A stretch of 64,000 nucleotides of DNA from Thiotrichaceae bacterium (lineage in GTDB: Bacteria > Pseudomonadota > Gammaproteobacteria > Beggiatoales > Beggiatoaceae). Both the position numbers and the translations under genes were made by a program. The DNA lies in NCBI GenBank assembly GCA_011391085.1, contig JAABRD010000004.1:1-64000 (forward strand), in the 5' to 3' direction. This document shows positions 1 through 10,400 of the stretch, piece by piece. Each line of letters opens with the position of its first letter. Within the stretch, counting starts at the first letter, position 1. A model generated the notes under the pieces. The model saw nothing but the letters and a program-made list of their open reading frames with translations, made no database searches and had not been told where the DNA came from.

Positions 1-113
1 GCGACGATTGAAAATACCGTAAAATTTTTGCTCTCCCCTCTCCCTCTGGGAGAGGGGCCGGGGGTGAGGGCGACGATTGAAAATACCGTAAAATTTCTGC
101 TTCGGTACTTACT
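1..113. repeat. Family C palindromic element, left-truncated by window edge
   Basis: GC-rich inverted repeat built on CTCTCCCTCTGGGAGAGG, followed by an arm ending AAATTTCTGCTTCGGTACTTA. The short stretch starting GCGACGATTGAAAATACC occurs twice, at 1 and at 70, so the copy is internally duplicated. Related copies lie at 10410-10542 (inside a gene), 38103-38234 and 57905-58085. Its GC-rich core is also nested inside two family B elements, at 23070-23233 and 54268-54427. Confidence 0.8.
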
Positions 114-120
114 ACTGATG

Positions 121-146
121 GAATCCAAAACATGTTTTGGACTCCG
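121..146. repeat. Family E small palindrome (GAGTCCAAAACATGTTTTGGACTC-like)
   Basis: Short hairpin-forming palindrome centred on CCAAAACATGTTTTGG. Variants occur near 16480-16510, 17149-17172, 18067-18094 and 24362-24405, always between genes and usually just downstream of a stop codon. This copy lies downstream of the minus-strand histidine kinase. It could act as a transcript-end hairpin; there is no T-run, so intrinsic termination is not supported. Confidence 0.65.
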
Positions 147-158
147 GCTTTGCATTCA

Positions 159-1838
159 TCATTCTGACACAGGAAAAATGATAGTAAATTTGACCCCCTT
201 GCCTAGCACACTCTCACATGTAAGAGTTCCTTGCAACTGGGTAGTAACTAAATTATAGCAGATATACATCCCTAAACCACTTCCCCCATGGGCGCGGTGG
301 GTGGTAAAAAACGGTTCAAAAATTTTGGGTAAATGTTCGGACGCAATGCCTTTGCCACTGTCCGAATAGTCTAAATGCAAGTGTTTCCTTTGCCATTGCA
401 CCACGATTTGAATTTGCCCGGCCAATTGCCCCTCTTCAAAACCGTGTATCAAACTATTCATCAGCAAATTTATCAAAATCTGTTCTAACGCGCCTGGAAA
501 ACTTTTCACCTTTAATTCTTTAGGACACGCCACTTGAATTTTAATATCCGTTTTCTTGAAGCGATTGTGCAACGTGTTAATCGTATCTTCAATCACTTCC
601 AATACACGAAAGGTTCTGATGTCACCCGACGTTTGGTCCACGGCAGTGCGTTTAAAACTGGTCACTAAATTGGCGGCGCGTTCTAAATTAGATAAGGTCA
701 ACGTGAAGCCTTTCTCAACACTGGACACGGCCGCCAGCAATTCATCTACGTCCACCTCCTCTTGGGCCATCAATTGATGGATTTTTTGAGATTCTCTTTG
801 CAACGCCGAAGCCGTGCCCACGGCTACCCCCAAAGGGGTGTTGAGTTCATGGGCGAAACCTGCTACTAAGCGTCCCAAGGAAGCCATTTTTTCACTTTGC
901 AAGAGTTCTTGGCGGGTTTGAATCAATTCCTCGTGTTTCAGTTTCTCTAGGTCACGCGCTTGTTTCTCACGGTTCTCGCGTTCTAAACGTTCTGTGATGT
1001 CTTGGTAAGCCATGATTGCATAGGTAATCTCACCTTGTTCATCAAAGACAGGAGTCGCCCAAAATTCGATAGGAATCGTCTTATCCACTTGCTGAATTTC
1101 CAGGTTATCGCCACTGGTCTTTTCACCGTTTAACGCCCGTATCAGTGGAGGACAGGCCCTCAGATAGGCTTGCCCAGGGGTAGCTAGAGACACGTCTGAC
1201 TGGGGGAAGAGAGTGGTAGTAGATGCGGGTTTGTCACCCAGTAGCTGTTGTGCCACGCGATTGGCATAGAAAGGGTAACCATGGGCGTCTGTCACAAAGA
1301 CACCGATGGGCATGGCTTCCAAAAATTGCGTTAACCGATTTTCATTGTTGCGTAATTCCTGATTTTTAGTTTGTAACGTGGTCAGTGACTCTTCCAATTG
1401 TTGTTCAACTTTCTTACGTTCCCAGATTTCCTGAGTCAAGGCCAGATTGGCCGCTTCTAATTGGGCCGGACTGGGGGCATTCAGGGCAATGGGAATCAAG
1501 GGGACTAGCATGAAGCTGAACACGTATAACGAGATGCCAGCGTTAATGGCCTTGACCGCGCCTTCTAACCCATAGGCTGGGTACCAAATTGTCACACCTT
1601 CCAGTAGATGAGTCGTGCCGCAGACGGTAAAGACTAGGAAGAAGCCTATCAGTAGTGAGACCGTTTGGCCCGGCAAGTCTCTTCTACCACGCGTAAAGTA
1701 AATAATGGCACCGGCCACTAGGTAATAAGCACCTGCGTTGATGAGGTCTGCGATAAAATGTAACCAGACGATTTCTGGTTTCCAGAGGTAGCAGTAGCCA
1801 TGAGGCATGAAGTTGGTTGAAAAAAAGTTTTCTAGCAT
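159..1838 (-). CDS. Sensor histidine kinase with ethylene-receptor-type N-terminal membrane domain
   Basis: A 559-residue membrane histidine kinase. The first ~120 residues form three hydrophobic helices. They match the ethylene-binding domain of plant ETR1 and bacterial homologues: an MPHGYCYLW opening, D31 and Y38 in the first helix, and CGTTH with C73 and H77, the spacing of the copper-ligand Cys and His in ETR1. A coiled coil leads to a PAS domain (about 165-280). The kinase core follows, with H330 in AHELNTPLG, and an ATPase domain ending in a GSGLGMYI G-box. The predicted role is sensing ethylene or another small ligand, or copper, at the inner membrane and phosphorylating an unlinked response regulator; none is encoded next to it. 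Its kinase core is close to those of the 2189-4318 and 7426-12873 genes. The domain match comes from motif recognition, and the ligand is inferred. Confidence 0.88.
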   Translation of the reverse strand: MLENFFSTNFMPHGYCYLWKPEIVWLHFIADLINAGAYYLVAGAIIYFTRGRRDLPGQTVSLLIGFFLVFTVCGTTHLLEGVTIWYPAYGLEGAVKAINAGISLYVFSFMLVPLIPIALNAPSPAQLEAANLALTQEIWERKKVEQQLEESLTTLQTKNQELRNNENRLTQFLEAMPIGVFVTDAHGYPFYANRVAQQLLGDKPASTTTLFPQSDVSLATPGQAYLRACPPLIRALNGEKTSGDNLEIQQVDKTIPIEFWATPVFDEQGEITYAIMAYQDITERLERENREKQARDLEKLKHEELIQTRQELLQSEKMASLGRLVAGFAHELNTPLGVAVGTASALQRESQKIHQLMAQEEVDVDELLAAVSSVEKGFTLTLSNLERAANLVTSFKRTAVDQTSGDIRTFRVLEVIEDTINTLHNRFKKTDIKIQVACPKELKVKSFPGALEQILINLLMNSLIHGFEEGQLAGQIQIVVQWQRKHLHLDYSDSGKGIASEHLPKIFEPFFTTHRAHGGSGLGMYICYNLVTTQLQGTLTCESVLGKGVKFTIIFPVSE

Positions 1839-1906
1839 GAGAAATATCTCCTATGGTATTGATTCACTTATCTTACACAAATGATGAAAGTATCCCAAAA
1901 ATTATA

Positions 1907-2074
1907 GGTGGACTAGAGGCTTTAGCCGGGGGGTGTTCGCCGCGTAGCGGTGGACTAGAGGCTTTAGCCGGGGGTGTTCGCCGCGTAGCGGTGGACTAGA
2001 GGCTTTAGCCGGAGGGCGCGGAACATAATTGAAATTGCGGGGCCCCGCCCCCGGCTAAAGCCTCTAATCCACCA
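1907..2074. repeat. Family A palindromic repeat cluster
   Basis: Three forward copies of GTGGACTAGAGGCTTTAGCC face an inverted copy (GGCTAAAGCCTCTAATCC), so the block can fold into a long hairpin. It fills most of the 350-bp gap between the first two kinase genes. The rest (about 2075-2188) holds a short variant mentioning 'aggcgtaagcctcc' and an AAACTAAGTTTCT hairpin of family F. No gene is visible. Confidence 0.85.
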
Positions 2075-2188
2075 CCATTTTAATTCTTGGGCCTCTTTAA
2101 TTCCTTAACTTAATGGCATGGAGGCGTAAGCCTCCACACCACCGAAGTTCATGGTAAAAAACTAAGTTTCTGTAAGACAAGTTAGTTT

Positions 2189-4318
2189 CTATGAAGCAGT
2201 CACTGGAAAAATGATAATAAATTTAACCCCCTGACCTAACACACTCTCACAACTCAGAGTCCCTTGCAATTGAGTCGTCACCAAATTATAACAAATATAC
2301 ATCCCCAAGCCACTCCCTCCATGGGCGCGGTGGGTGGTAAAAAACGGTTCAAAGATTTTGGGTAAATGTTCGGATGCAATGCCTTTGCCATTATCCGAAT
2401 ACTCCAAATGCAACCGATTCTCTTGTCGTTGCACCACGATTTGAATTTGCCCCGCCCGTTGTCCCTCCTCAAAACCATGAATGAGACTGTTCATTAACAA
2501 ATTGGTCAAAATTTGTTCTAAGGCGCCGGGCAGGCTGTTCACCTTTAACTCGTGAGGGCACGTCACTTGAATCTGAATCGACGTTTGTTTAAAGTGAGTG
2601 TGCAACAGATTAATCGTATCCTCAATCACTTCCAACACCCGAAAGACTCTCATCTCCCCAGAGGTCTGGTCCACCGCGGTACGTTTGAAACTGGTGACTA
2701 AATTCGAGGCGCGTTCTAAATTCGATAAGGTCAGTGTGAAACCATTCTCGACACTGGTCACGGCTGCCAGTAATTCATCTACATCGACTTCCTCTTGGGC
2801 CAATAAATGGCGAATCGTTTGCGCTTCGCGTTGTAAGGCCGAAGCACTGCCCAGGGCCACGCCAATCGGGGTATTGAGTTCGTGGGCGAAACCGGCGACG
2901 AGACGCCCCAGAGAAGCCATTTTTTCACGATTCGCCACCTCCGTCAAGTCTCTAGCTTCCAGTAATTCCACTTCAATCTGCTTCCGTTCCACAACTTCCT
3001 GAGATAACTGTTGATTAGACGTTGCCAGATTCTCCTCCCGCACTTTTAACTCCCCCGCCATGCGCTTAAACGAGTTTGCTAAACGCCCCAACTCATCTTG
3101 ACGAGAGGTGTCTAATTGTACCGTAAAATCGCCATTGGCCAACTGTTCAGTGGCTTCTTGAAACGCTTGCAAGGGTCGGGCGACCTGTTTCCTCAAGACC
3201 CAAAATAGCACGAGGACTTCTATCAACACTGACAAGAGTCCTAAGAAGAAAATAAACCGTGCCGTTTGGAAGGCCCGCGTAGCTAATAAGGATTTGGGAT
3301 AAACGGTCACAAAATACCAATTCGGGCCTTGCAACCGAGTCACGGCGAGGTATTCCCCATCGGTAGCATTATCCACGACGATGGTATTGGCAGGCTTGTG
3401 GGTGACCAATTGAAAAACACGCTGGAGATGCGGGTCACTGGCTTGCGCAATGTTGAAGTTACCTTGCTGTTTTATAATTTGGTTAAGATGGTCTGGGTGA
3501 ACGATTAGGCGGCCATCGTCGCGGAAAATGAAGTTGTAAGTCCCCTGTAGATGGTCAGCAATGGTGCGGTCAAACAACTCATTTAAGATAATGTCATGCC
3601 CAATCGTGGCGATATGTCGGTCTCCAAGATCAACGGGCTTGACACAACTTATTAACCAGACCTTACCTGGTGCGTCGTATAAAATTCCTGTCCAAGTTGT
3701 AACTCTTGCTGGATTATGTTGTCGGTTAGTGATAAGAAAATACTCTTCACTAGGCATATCGAGGTTACTCTTGGAGACATTTTGAGTATAGTTGGGCACT
3801 TCAGGCCAATAGGTAGCCACCATATTTTCGGGACCAATCAGGTAAAGGTCCTGAAAACGATTATGCCAGGCAATCCCATAAGTTGTTGCGAGTTCGTAAA
3901 AGGTCAGTATACGCCGACGAACATCGGGCGTGATAATCACGTTTTTATTGATAGATACCCCGGCTTGTTGTGTACCATCAAACAGTTCAGGACGATTTTG
4001 AATAAAGCCATCCTGGTCACGAACAAATAAACGGTCAAACTCCGCTTGAGGGTCTTGTTCGCCAAATTGCTGTAGTCGCAATAATAATTGTTGCTTCAGC
4101 AACTCCATATTATCTTGGGCCAGCAGAAAGATACTACTTTCCCGTAACCCCCGTTCCGTAATGTATTTTGCCAATTGTTCTTGGGTTTGCGATTGTAACA
4201 CCGACATGAGATGCCAATAGCTAAGAAGCGTCACCGCAATGATGACCATAGCAATGCGTAGGCCCATGTTAATGAGGGTGGTACGGGTGAGAGATTGTTT
4301 GGAGGTTAATATTGTCAT
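2189..4318 (-). CDS. Cache-HAMP sensor histidine kinase
   Basis: A 709-residue transmembrane sensor kinase. A signal-anchor helix (about 18-38) precedes a ~290-residue periplasmic double-Cache-like domain. A second membrane helix (about 345-370) leads to a HAMP linker (QLANGDFTVQL region) and a short coiled coil. The kinase core has its phospho-acceptor at H479 (AHELNTPIG), and the C-terminal ATPase domain has GSGLGMYI. The start at 4318 has AGGG about 10 bases upstream. The next gene on this strand (4460-7246) shares long, almost identical N-terminal blocks but carries a different output module. The signal is unknown, and there is no linked response regulator for this protein. Confidence 0.92.
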   Translation of the reverse strand: MTILTSKQSLTRTTLINMGLRIAMVIIAVTLLSYWHLMSVLQSQTQEQLAKYITERGLRESSIFLLAQDNMELLKQQLLLRLQQFGEQDPQAEFDRLFVRDQDGFIQNRPELFDGTQQAGVSINKNVIITPDVRRRILTFYELATTYGIAWHNRFQDLYLIGPENMVATYWPEVPNYTQNVSKSNLDMPSEEYFLITNRQHNPARVTTWTGILYDAPGKVWLISCVKPVDLGDRHIATIGHDIILNELFDRTIADHLQGTYNFIFRDDGRLIVHPDHLNQIIKQQGNFNIAQASDPHLQRVFQLVTHKPANTIVVDNATDGEYLAVTRLQGPNWYFVTVYPKSLLATRAFQTARFIFFLGLLSVLIEVLVLFWVLRKQVARPLQAFQEATEQLANGDFTVQLDTSRQDELGRLANSFKRMAGELKVREENLATSNQQLSQEVVERKQIEVELLEARDLTEVANREKMASLGRLVAGFAHELNTPIGVALGSASALQREAQTIRHLLAQEEVDVDELLAAVTSVENGFTLTLSNLERASNLVTSFKRTAVDQTSGEMRVFRVLEVIEDTINLLHTHFKQTSIQIQVTCPHELKVNSLPGALEQILTNLLMNSLIHGFEEGQRAGQIQIVVQRQENRLHLEYSDNGKGIASEHLPKIFEPFFTTHRAHGGSGLGMYICYNLVTTQLQGTLSCESVLGQGVKFIIIFPVTAS

Positions 4319-4459
4319 AAGTTAGCATCCCTAGTTAAAAAATAGGATAATGATACAATATGGGTGAAATGCCAAGTTAATTGTGATGTATATGATGCAA
4401 GAATTGTTGTTGCACCCCCCGCAGGATGATGCCAGAAAAATTCTTGCACTCCTGCAATG

Positions 4460-7246
4460 TTACAGATACCGTTGCAACATCTCAATAATTCGTACTTCAT
4501 CAAAACTCAGTACCAATTGCCGAAGCTGAGTCACAAACGGTATTAACTCAGGGTCTTGCGGTTCTAACTTCTCCAACTTCTCCAGTATCCCACTAATATC
4601 GCCCATCGTTGCAGCTTCCAACAAAACCGTTAACACCTCTTTCGCAGGACCCGGCGGCAGGCTGGCAGATTCCTCTGGTTCAGAGGTCACCTGTACTATA
4701 TTAGGGGTCAGTCGTTTTGGCTGGGCATAAATCCAAGTCAGCTTTAAATACTTCTGTAAGTGTTCCCATAACTGTTCGACGTGCAATGGCTTCACCATGA
4801 CTTCATTATAGCCCGCTATCCAACTTTCTGGGGAATGTAAATCAAACACGCTGGCCGTGGCCGCAAGCATTGGTACCGTTTGAAACTCTGGCAGTTGCCG
4901 CAATTGTCGGGCCAATTCAAAACCATCCATAACGGGCATTACCAAGTCACTGATGATTAACGCTGGCGACCAGCGCAGGGCCAGTTCCAGTCCTTCTCGA
5001 CCATGACTGGCTTCGATAACCTTAAAGCCTAATGGTGTCAACATACGAACTAACACCGAACGATTTTCCCATTTATCATCTACCACCAAGATAATGACCT
5101 CACCGCGTACCTGAAGGGGGGACTGCGGGGGAATTTGGAAACCGATAATCATGGGTTTATCTGTCTCTTTAGCGGGCACTTGGGTACTTTCGGGCAACGC
5201 CAACACCACGGTAAAGGTACTGCCTTGGCCCAATTGACTGGTCACTTGTAACTCCCCACCCATGAGGTCGACTAGCTTTTTCGTGATAGCTAACCCTAAG
5301 CCTGTGCCGTCGGGACGACACTTCGGGTCACCCGCCTGGTGGAACGGCAGAAAGATCTGGGCCAACTCCGCCTGCGCAATCCCTATTCCAGTATCCGACA
5401 CTTGACAACGTAAGTGGCCATCGGCATAACTGACTTGAAAGATAACACCGCCCTGCTGAGTAAATTTGGCCGCGTTACCCAATAAGTTAATCAGAATTTG
5501 TCGCAACCGTTTATCGTCCCCATACAACCCTGTGGGCAAAGGTGACAAGGTTTCAAAGACAAAGGTTAGACCTTTCCGTCGGACCCGCTGTTGGAAGAAG
5601 TCCCGCAAGCTTTGGAGGAGGGTCGGCAGAACAAAGTCCGTAGGACACAGTTCCAGTCGGCCAGCCTCGATTTTAGAGAGGTCTAGCACATCATTAATCA
5701 GGGTCAACAAGTATTCGCCACTCTGTTGAATCACTCTAACCCCTTGCTGTTGTGAAAGTGTTAAACTGTTATCATGGCTAAAGATTTGGGCATAACCCAA
5801 AATTCCATTGAGGGGGGTGCGTAACTCGTGACTCATATTGGCTAGAAAGACGCTTTTGGCATGATTAGAGGCTTCGGCTTGGTCTTTGGCTTCCATCAAA
5901 GCCACCTCAATTTGCTTCCGTTCCTCAATTTCCTGAGATAACAGTTGATTGGAGGCCGCCAATTTCTCCTCCCGTAAGCGTAATTCCTGGGCCATCTGTT
6001 GAAACGAGTTTGCCAAACGCCCCAATTCATCTTGCCGTGCCTTGTCTAATTGCACCGTAAAATCACCATTGGCCAATTGTTCAGTGGCTTCTTGAAACGA
6101 TTGTAATGGTTGGGCGACTTGTTTCTTCAAGACCCAAAATAACACAAGGACTTCTATCAACACTGACAAAAGTCCTAAGAAGAAAATAAACCGTGCCGTC
6201 TGGAAGGCCCGCGTAGCTAATAAGGATTTGGGATAAACGGTCACAAAATACCAATTCGGGCCTTGCAACCGAGTCACGGCCAGGTATTCCCCGTCCGTCG
6301 CATTGTCCACCACGACCGTATTGGCAGGCTTGTGGGTGACCAGTTGAAAGATACGCTGGAGATGCGGGTCACTGGCTTGCGCAATGTTGAAGTTACCTTG
6401 CTGTTTTATAATTTGGTTAAGATGGTCAGGGTGAACGATTAAGCGGCCATCGTCGCGGAAAATGAAGTTGTAAGTCCCCTGTAGATGGTCAGCAATGGTG
6501 CGGTCAAATAACTCATTCAGTACGATGTCATGCCCAACCGTAGCAATATGTCTCTCCCCAATATCAACGGGCTTGACACAACTTAACATCCAAACTTTAC
6601 CTCCCACATCGTAATAAATCCCCGTCCAAGCTGTGATTCTAGCTGGATTATGTTTCTTATCGGTGATAAAGAAATATTCGTCATTGGGCATGTAGAGATT
6701 AATGTTGATAACATTCTGAATCCAATTTAGTGCGGCAGGCCAATAATTGGCTATCATATTCTCAGGACCAATTATATAAGTATCCTGAAAACGATTATGC
6801 CAAGCGGTCCCATAAGCCGTCGCCAGTTCGTAAAAGACTAGCATCCGCCGCCGAATAGCTGGCGTGAGAATCACCTTTTTATCAATAAATACATTAGCTT
6901 GTGTTGTACCATCAAAGATTTCAGGACGGTTTTGGATAAAGCCATCTGGTCTTCTGACAAACAAGCGGTCAAACTCCCCCTGGGGGTCTTGTTCACCCAA
7001 TTGCTTTAACCGTAATAACAATTGTTGCTTCAACAATTCCAGGTTGTCTTGGGCCAGCAGAAAGATACTACTTTCCCGTAATCCCCGTTCCGTAATGTAT
7101 TTTGCCAGTTGTTCTTGGGTTTGCGATTGTAACACCGACATGAGATGCCAATAGCTAAGAAGCGTCACGGCAATGATGACCATAGCAATGCGTAGGCCCA
7201 TGTTAATGAGGGTGGTACGGGTGAGAGATTGTTTGGAGGTTAACAT
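4460..7246 (-). CDS. Cache-HAMP hybrid sensor histidine kinase with receiver domain
   Basis: A ~928-residue paralogue of the preceding kinase at its sensory end (membrane helix, periplasmic Cache-like domain, second helix, HAMP). The output differs: a classical HisKA (NMSHELRTPLNG, His about residue 473), an ATPase domain with GTGLGL, then a receiver domain whose acceptor is the Asp of ISDLVMPVMDG (about 767) with the conserved Lys in VMVKPLH. The last ~60 residues are a helical extension seen in similar hybrid kinases. ATG 7246 was chosen because it aligns with the paralogue start; upstream in-frame starts exist at 7267 (ATG) and 7279 (TTG), none with a clear ribosome binding site. It probably relays phosphate internally to an unlinked regulator. 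Confidence 0.9.
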   Translation of the reverse strand: MLTSKQSLTRTTLINMGLRIAMVIIAVTLLSYWHLMSVLQSQTQEQLAKYITERGLRESSIFLLAQDNLELLKQQLLLRLKQLGEQDPQGEFDRLFVRRPDGFIQNRPEIFDGTTQANVFIDKKVILTPAIRRRMLVFYELATAYGTAWHNRFQDTYIIGPENMIANYWPAALNWIQNVININLYMPNDEYFFITDKKHNPARITAWTGIYYDVGGKVWMLSCVKPVDIGERHIATVGHDIVLNELFDRTIADHLQGTYNFIFRDDGRLIVHPDHLNQIIKQQGNFNIAQASDPHLQRIFQLVTHKPANTVVVDNATDGEYLAVTRLQGPNWYFVTVYPKSLLATRAFQTARFIFFLGLLSVLIEVLVLFWVLKKQVAQPLQSFQEATEQLANGDFTVQLDKARQDELGRLANSFQQMAQELRLREEKLAASNQLLSQEIEERKQIEVALMEAKDQAEASNHAKSVFLANMSHELRTPLNGILGYAQIFSHDNSLTLSQQQGVRVIQQSGEYLLTLINDVLDLSKIEAGRLELCPTDFVLPTLLQSLRDFFQQRVRRKGLTFVFETLSPLPTGLYGDDKRLRQILINLLGNAAKFTQQGGVIFQVSYADGHLRCQVSDTGIGIAQAELAQIFLPFHQAGDPKCRPDGTGLGLAITKKLVDLMGGELQVTSQLGQGSTFTVVLALPESTQVPAKETDKPMIIGFQIPPQSPLQVRGEVIILVVDDKWENRSVLVRMLTPLGFKVIEASHGREGLELALRWSPALIISDLVMPVMDGFELARQLRQLPEFQTVPMLAATASVFDLHSPESWIAGYNEVMVKPLHVEQLWEHLQKYLKLTWIYAQPKRLTPNIVQVTSEPEESASLPPGPAKEVLTVLLEAATMGDISGILEKLEKLEPQDPELIPFVTQLRQLVLSFDEVRIIEMLQRYL

Positions 7247-7311
7247 TATCTGATACTGAGTTATCATAAGGGGTACCAATCTGAAGATGGGTACTCCAAG
7301 TTTAAAGTATA

Positions 7312-7395
7312 GGTGGACTAGAGGCTTTAGCCGGGGGCTAGGCCCCGCGATTTCAATTATGTTCCACCCTCTCCGGCTAAAGCCTCTAGTCCACC
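7312..7395. repeat. Family A palindrome
   Basis: A forward GGTGGACTAGAGGCTTTAGCC copy faces its inverted partner across an ~40-bp centre, giving a near-perfect stem. Both sides are bordered by TATA (AGTATA before, TATAGG after), which may be a short target duplication. It lies between two kinase genes transcribed the same way. Confidence 0.85.
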
Positions 7396-7425
7396 TATAG
7401 GTTGTTTATGTACAAACTTTCCGCG

Positions 7426-10400
7426 TTATACAAGAATCGGGTAGTCAATTCGAAAGATGACCCCCTGGCTTGGCACACTGTCAACCATAATCGTGCCTTG
7501 TAATTGGGTCGTCACTAGATTATAGCAAATATACATCCCCAAGCCACTTCCTCCATGGGCGCGGTGGGTGGTAAAAAACGGTTCAAAGACTTTGGCCAAG
7601 TTTGCCGGTGCAATGCCTTTGCCATTATCGGAATACTCCAAATGTAACCGATTCTCTTGCCGTTGCACCACGATTTGAATCTGTCCTGCCCGGTGTCCTT
7701 CTTCAAAGCCATGAATGAGGCTGTTCATTAGCAAGTTGGTTAAAATTTGTTCCAACGCACCTGGCAGGCTGTTCACTTGTAACTTTGGGGGACACGTCAC
7801 CTGAATTTCTATCGACGTTGGTTTAAAGTGGGTGTGTAAGGTATTAATGGTATCCTCAATCACTTCTAACACCTGAAAGACCCTCATCTCTCCTGATGTT
7901 TGGTCGACCGCGGTGCGTTTAAAACTGGTGACTAAATTGGCAGCGCGTTCCAAATTCGATAAGGTCAGCGTGAAACCATTCTCGACACTGGTCACGGCGG
8001 ACAGTAACTCATCTACATCCACTTCCTCTTGGGCCAGTAAATGACGAATTTTTTGTGCTTCCGTTTGTAAGGCTGAGGCACTGCCCAGGGCCACGCCCAG
8101 GGGAGTGTTTAATTCGTGGGCAAAGCCTGCGACTAAACGTCCCAGGGAAGCCATAATTTCGCTTTGCACCAGTTCCTGACGGGTTTGAGTGAGTTCCTCA
8201 ATTTTGGCATTTAATTGGGCGGTGCGTTCTTTCACCTTGGTGTCCAAATGGGCCATCACTTGGGCGTTTTCTAAAGAAATGGCGATTTGGCCGGATAACA
8301 TAGTTAACAGATGCAAACGGTCTGGCGTAAAGGCGCCGCAGGTCAAATTGTTTTCCAGATATAGAATAGCCCGCAATTGCTGTTGATGGAGAATCGGAAA
8401 ACATAACACCGACTGAATTTGCTGGGCTTGAATATACGGATGTGCGGCATATCGACTGTCGCGGCGGGCTTCGGCTAAAACGACGGGTTCGAGAGTGCGA
8501 ATCACATAGTTAATAATCGTTTCTGGTAAAAAAGTGGCCAGGGGAAGCGATTGTAAGACCGTCACTTCCTCTTGATCAACTTCGCCATGGGCTTCAATCA
8601 CCCATTGATCCACCCGTGGTAAGAGGAGAAAACCGCGTTGTGCCCCGGCATTTTCAATGACGATGTGCATCAGTCGGTCTAACAATTTTTTCAAAATGAT
8701 TTCCCCTGACAAGGCCTGGGAGGCTTTCATTACGCTGACTAAATCCAACCAATCGGTGCTGGTAGCCATACGGGTAGTGGCAATTTTGGTAGTTGGCAAG
8801 ACGGTGGCAGTGTGGGTATAGGTGTGAGTAACCATGCCCGTAGCGAATGGTTGAGGAAGTGGTAGCCACTGGGGATATTGTTGTTCCAGATGTTTGAGTT
8901 TGGCAGAGGCGCCCCAACGTTGGTAGCCAAAGTAGGCATCAATCAAGTGGATTTTGGCATATTTGAGATGACCTTTGGCAATCCAGAATTGACCTGCCAA
9001 TTCATTGGCTAAGGCGTGATTTTGAATCAAATCGGATTGGCCGGCTAGTTCAGTTGCATGGTCATAGAACTCCACCGCTTCAAAATAGTTCCCGGTGACT
9101 CTCGCCAATTCAGCTTCCACTAGCAACCAGCGATGGAGAAAATTGTTCGGGCAATTATCAGCCCATTTTTTGAGTTGCGCTTGATTGGTCGTGAGGGTTT
9201 GCAAATAGGTTTCTCGTTGTAAATCTGGCACGTTATCAATCAGGGCGAGTAACACCAAAGAATGGTAAAAGTTATATTCAAACGAGGAGGTGAAACCGAA
9301 AATGCTACCGAGTATTGGTTTAACCGATTCCAAAAGTGATAAAGCCTCTTCAGGTCGTCCAAGTATATACAGGCATTGCGCCCGCAAGGTGCAGTAGGTC
9401 GCATAACCTAGAGGACTGGCAATACAACATTCCCGATATTCTGTTTCAGTCAGCCGTTTCCCATAACGCGCCACACTTTCTGGTTGCCCCGTTAACAGCA
9501 ATAAGGTCAATTGTATTCCTAGCACCGTGTCGGTGGTGAGATCATTTTTGGCTTTGTTGAGGGTGGGGAGATATTCGAGGATGTGATTTTGCACTTCTGC
9601 CAGGGGCGTTCCGTCTATCCAACTATTGGTGATATAGCCAAAAATGTTGTAACTGGCGAATTGCATTTCTCCTGATGCCATCCCCGCATGATAGCCGTCC
9701 AGGTTATATTGTTTCGCTTCCCGAAGAGGTTGACTCCAAGAATGGATCCAATTACCTAAGAGTAAATCGCTTTTACATTCGTAAGCCAGCGAATTAAATT
9801 TTTTACTGACTTCCAGTGCGAGTCTGCCAAACTGGTAGCCAGTTTGAAAGTCACCTAGCCCAGAACCCACAATCAAGCCATAATTGGCATAGCCTTTGGC
9901 AGATTCTACAATGTTCCCATATTGTAATGAATACGCTACCGTTTTGACTGAGACATAGGTATATAAATCTAGGTGACCGATAATATAAATCACCGGTTCT
10001 AACGCAACCAAGATTTTGATAGCCATCTGATAGACTGGATTCTGATGGTCTGGGGTGTTCACAAGTGAAGAAATTTCACGGTGGGCCAACTGGGTGGTGA
10101 CTTCGGCAAAGGCTTGCTGAATATGTGCTTGCAAGTGTTCATCACTGGGAAATGCCAAACCCAATTGCTGGAAAGCCAACTTGCCTGTGTCAATCGCAGA
10201 ATGGTATTCTGCTAAAACCGTTTTTTGGACTATCAACAGTAGCAAGACTTCCGCTTTCTCAAGGTTGGTTATAACATGTTCTTCCAATAGCCCAATCAGT
10301 TTAGCAGACTGTTCAAAATGGCTATTCAAAAATTCTGCTTCCGCGTAGGATTTATATAAGTTCGCTGTGAAATCGTAATTCTGTTGCCAGGAATTGGTTT

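Noticed and set aside
28..258. 76-codon plus-strand frame over the family C repeat
   Set aside because: It lies in a repeat and across the 3' end of the histidine kinase gene; the 'LPLGEGPGVRA' type peptide appears in every copy of the repeat.
2598..3002. 134-codon plus-strand frame inside the kinase gene
   Set aside because: Antisense shadow, recurring in each kinase paralogue because the DNA is similar.
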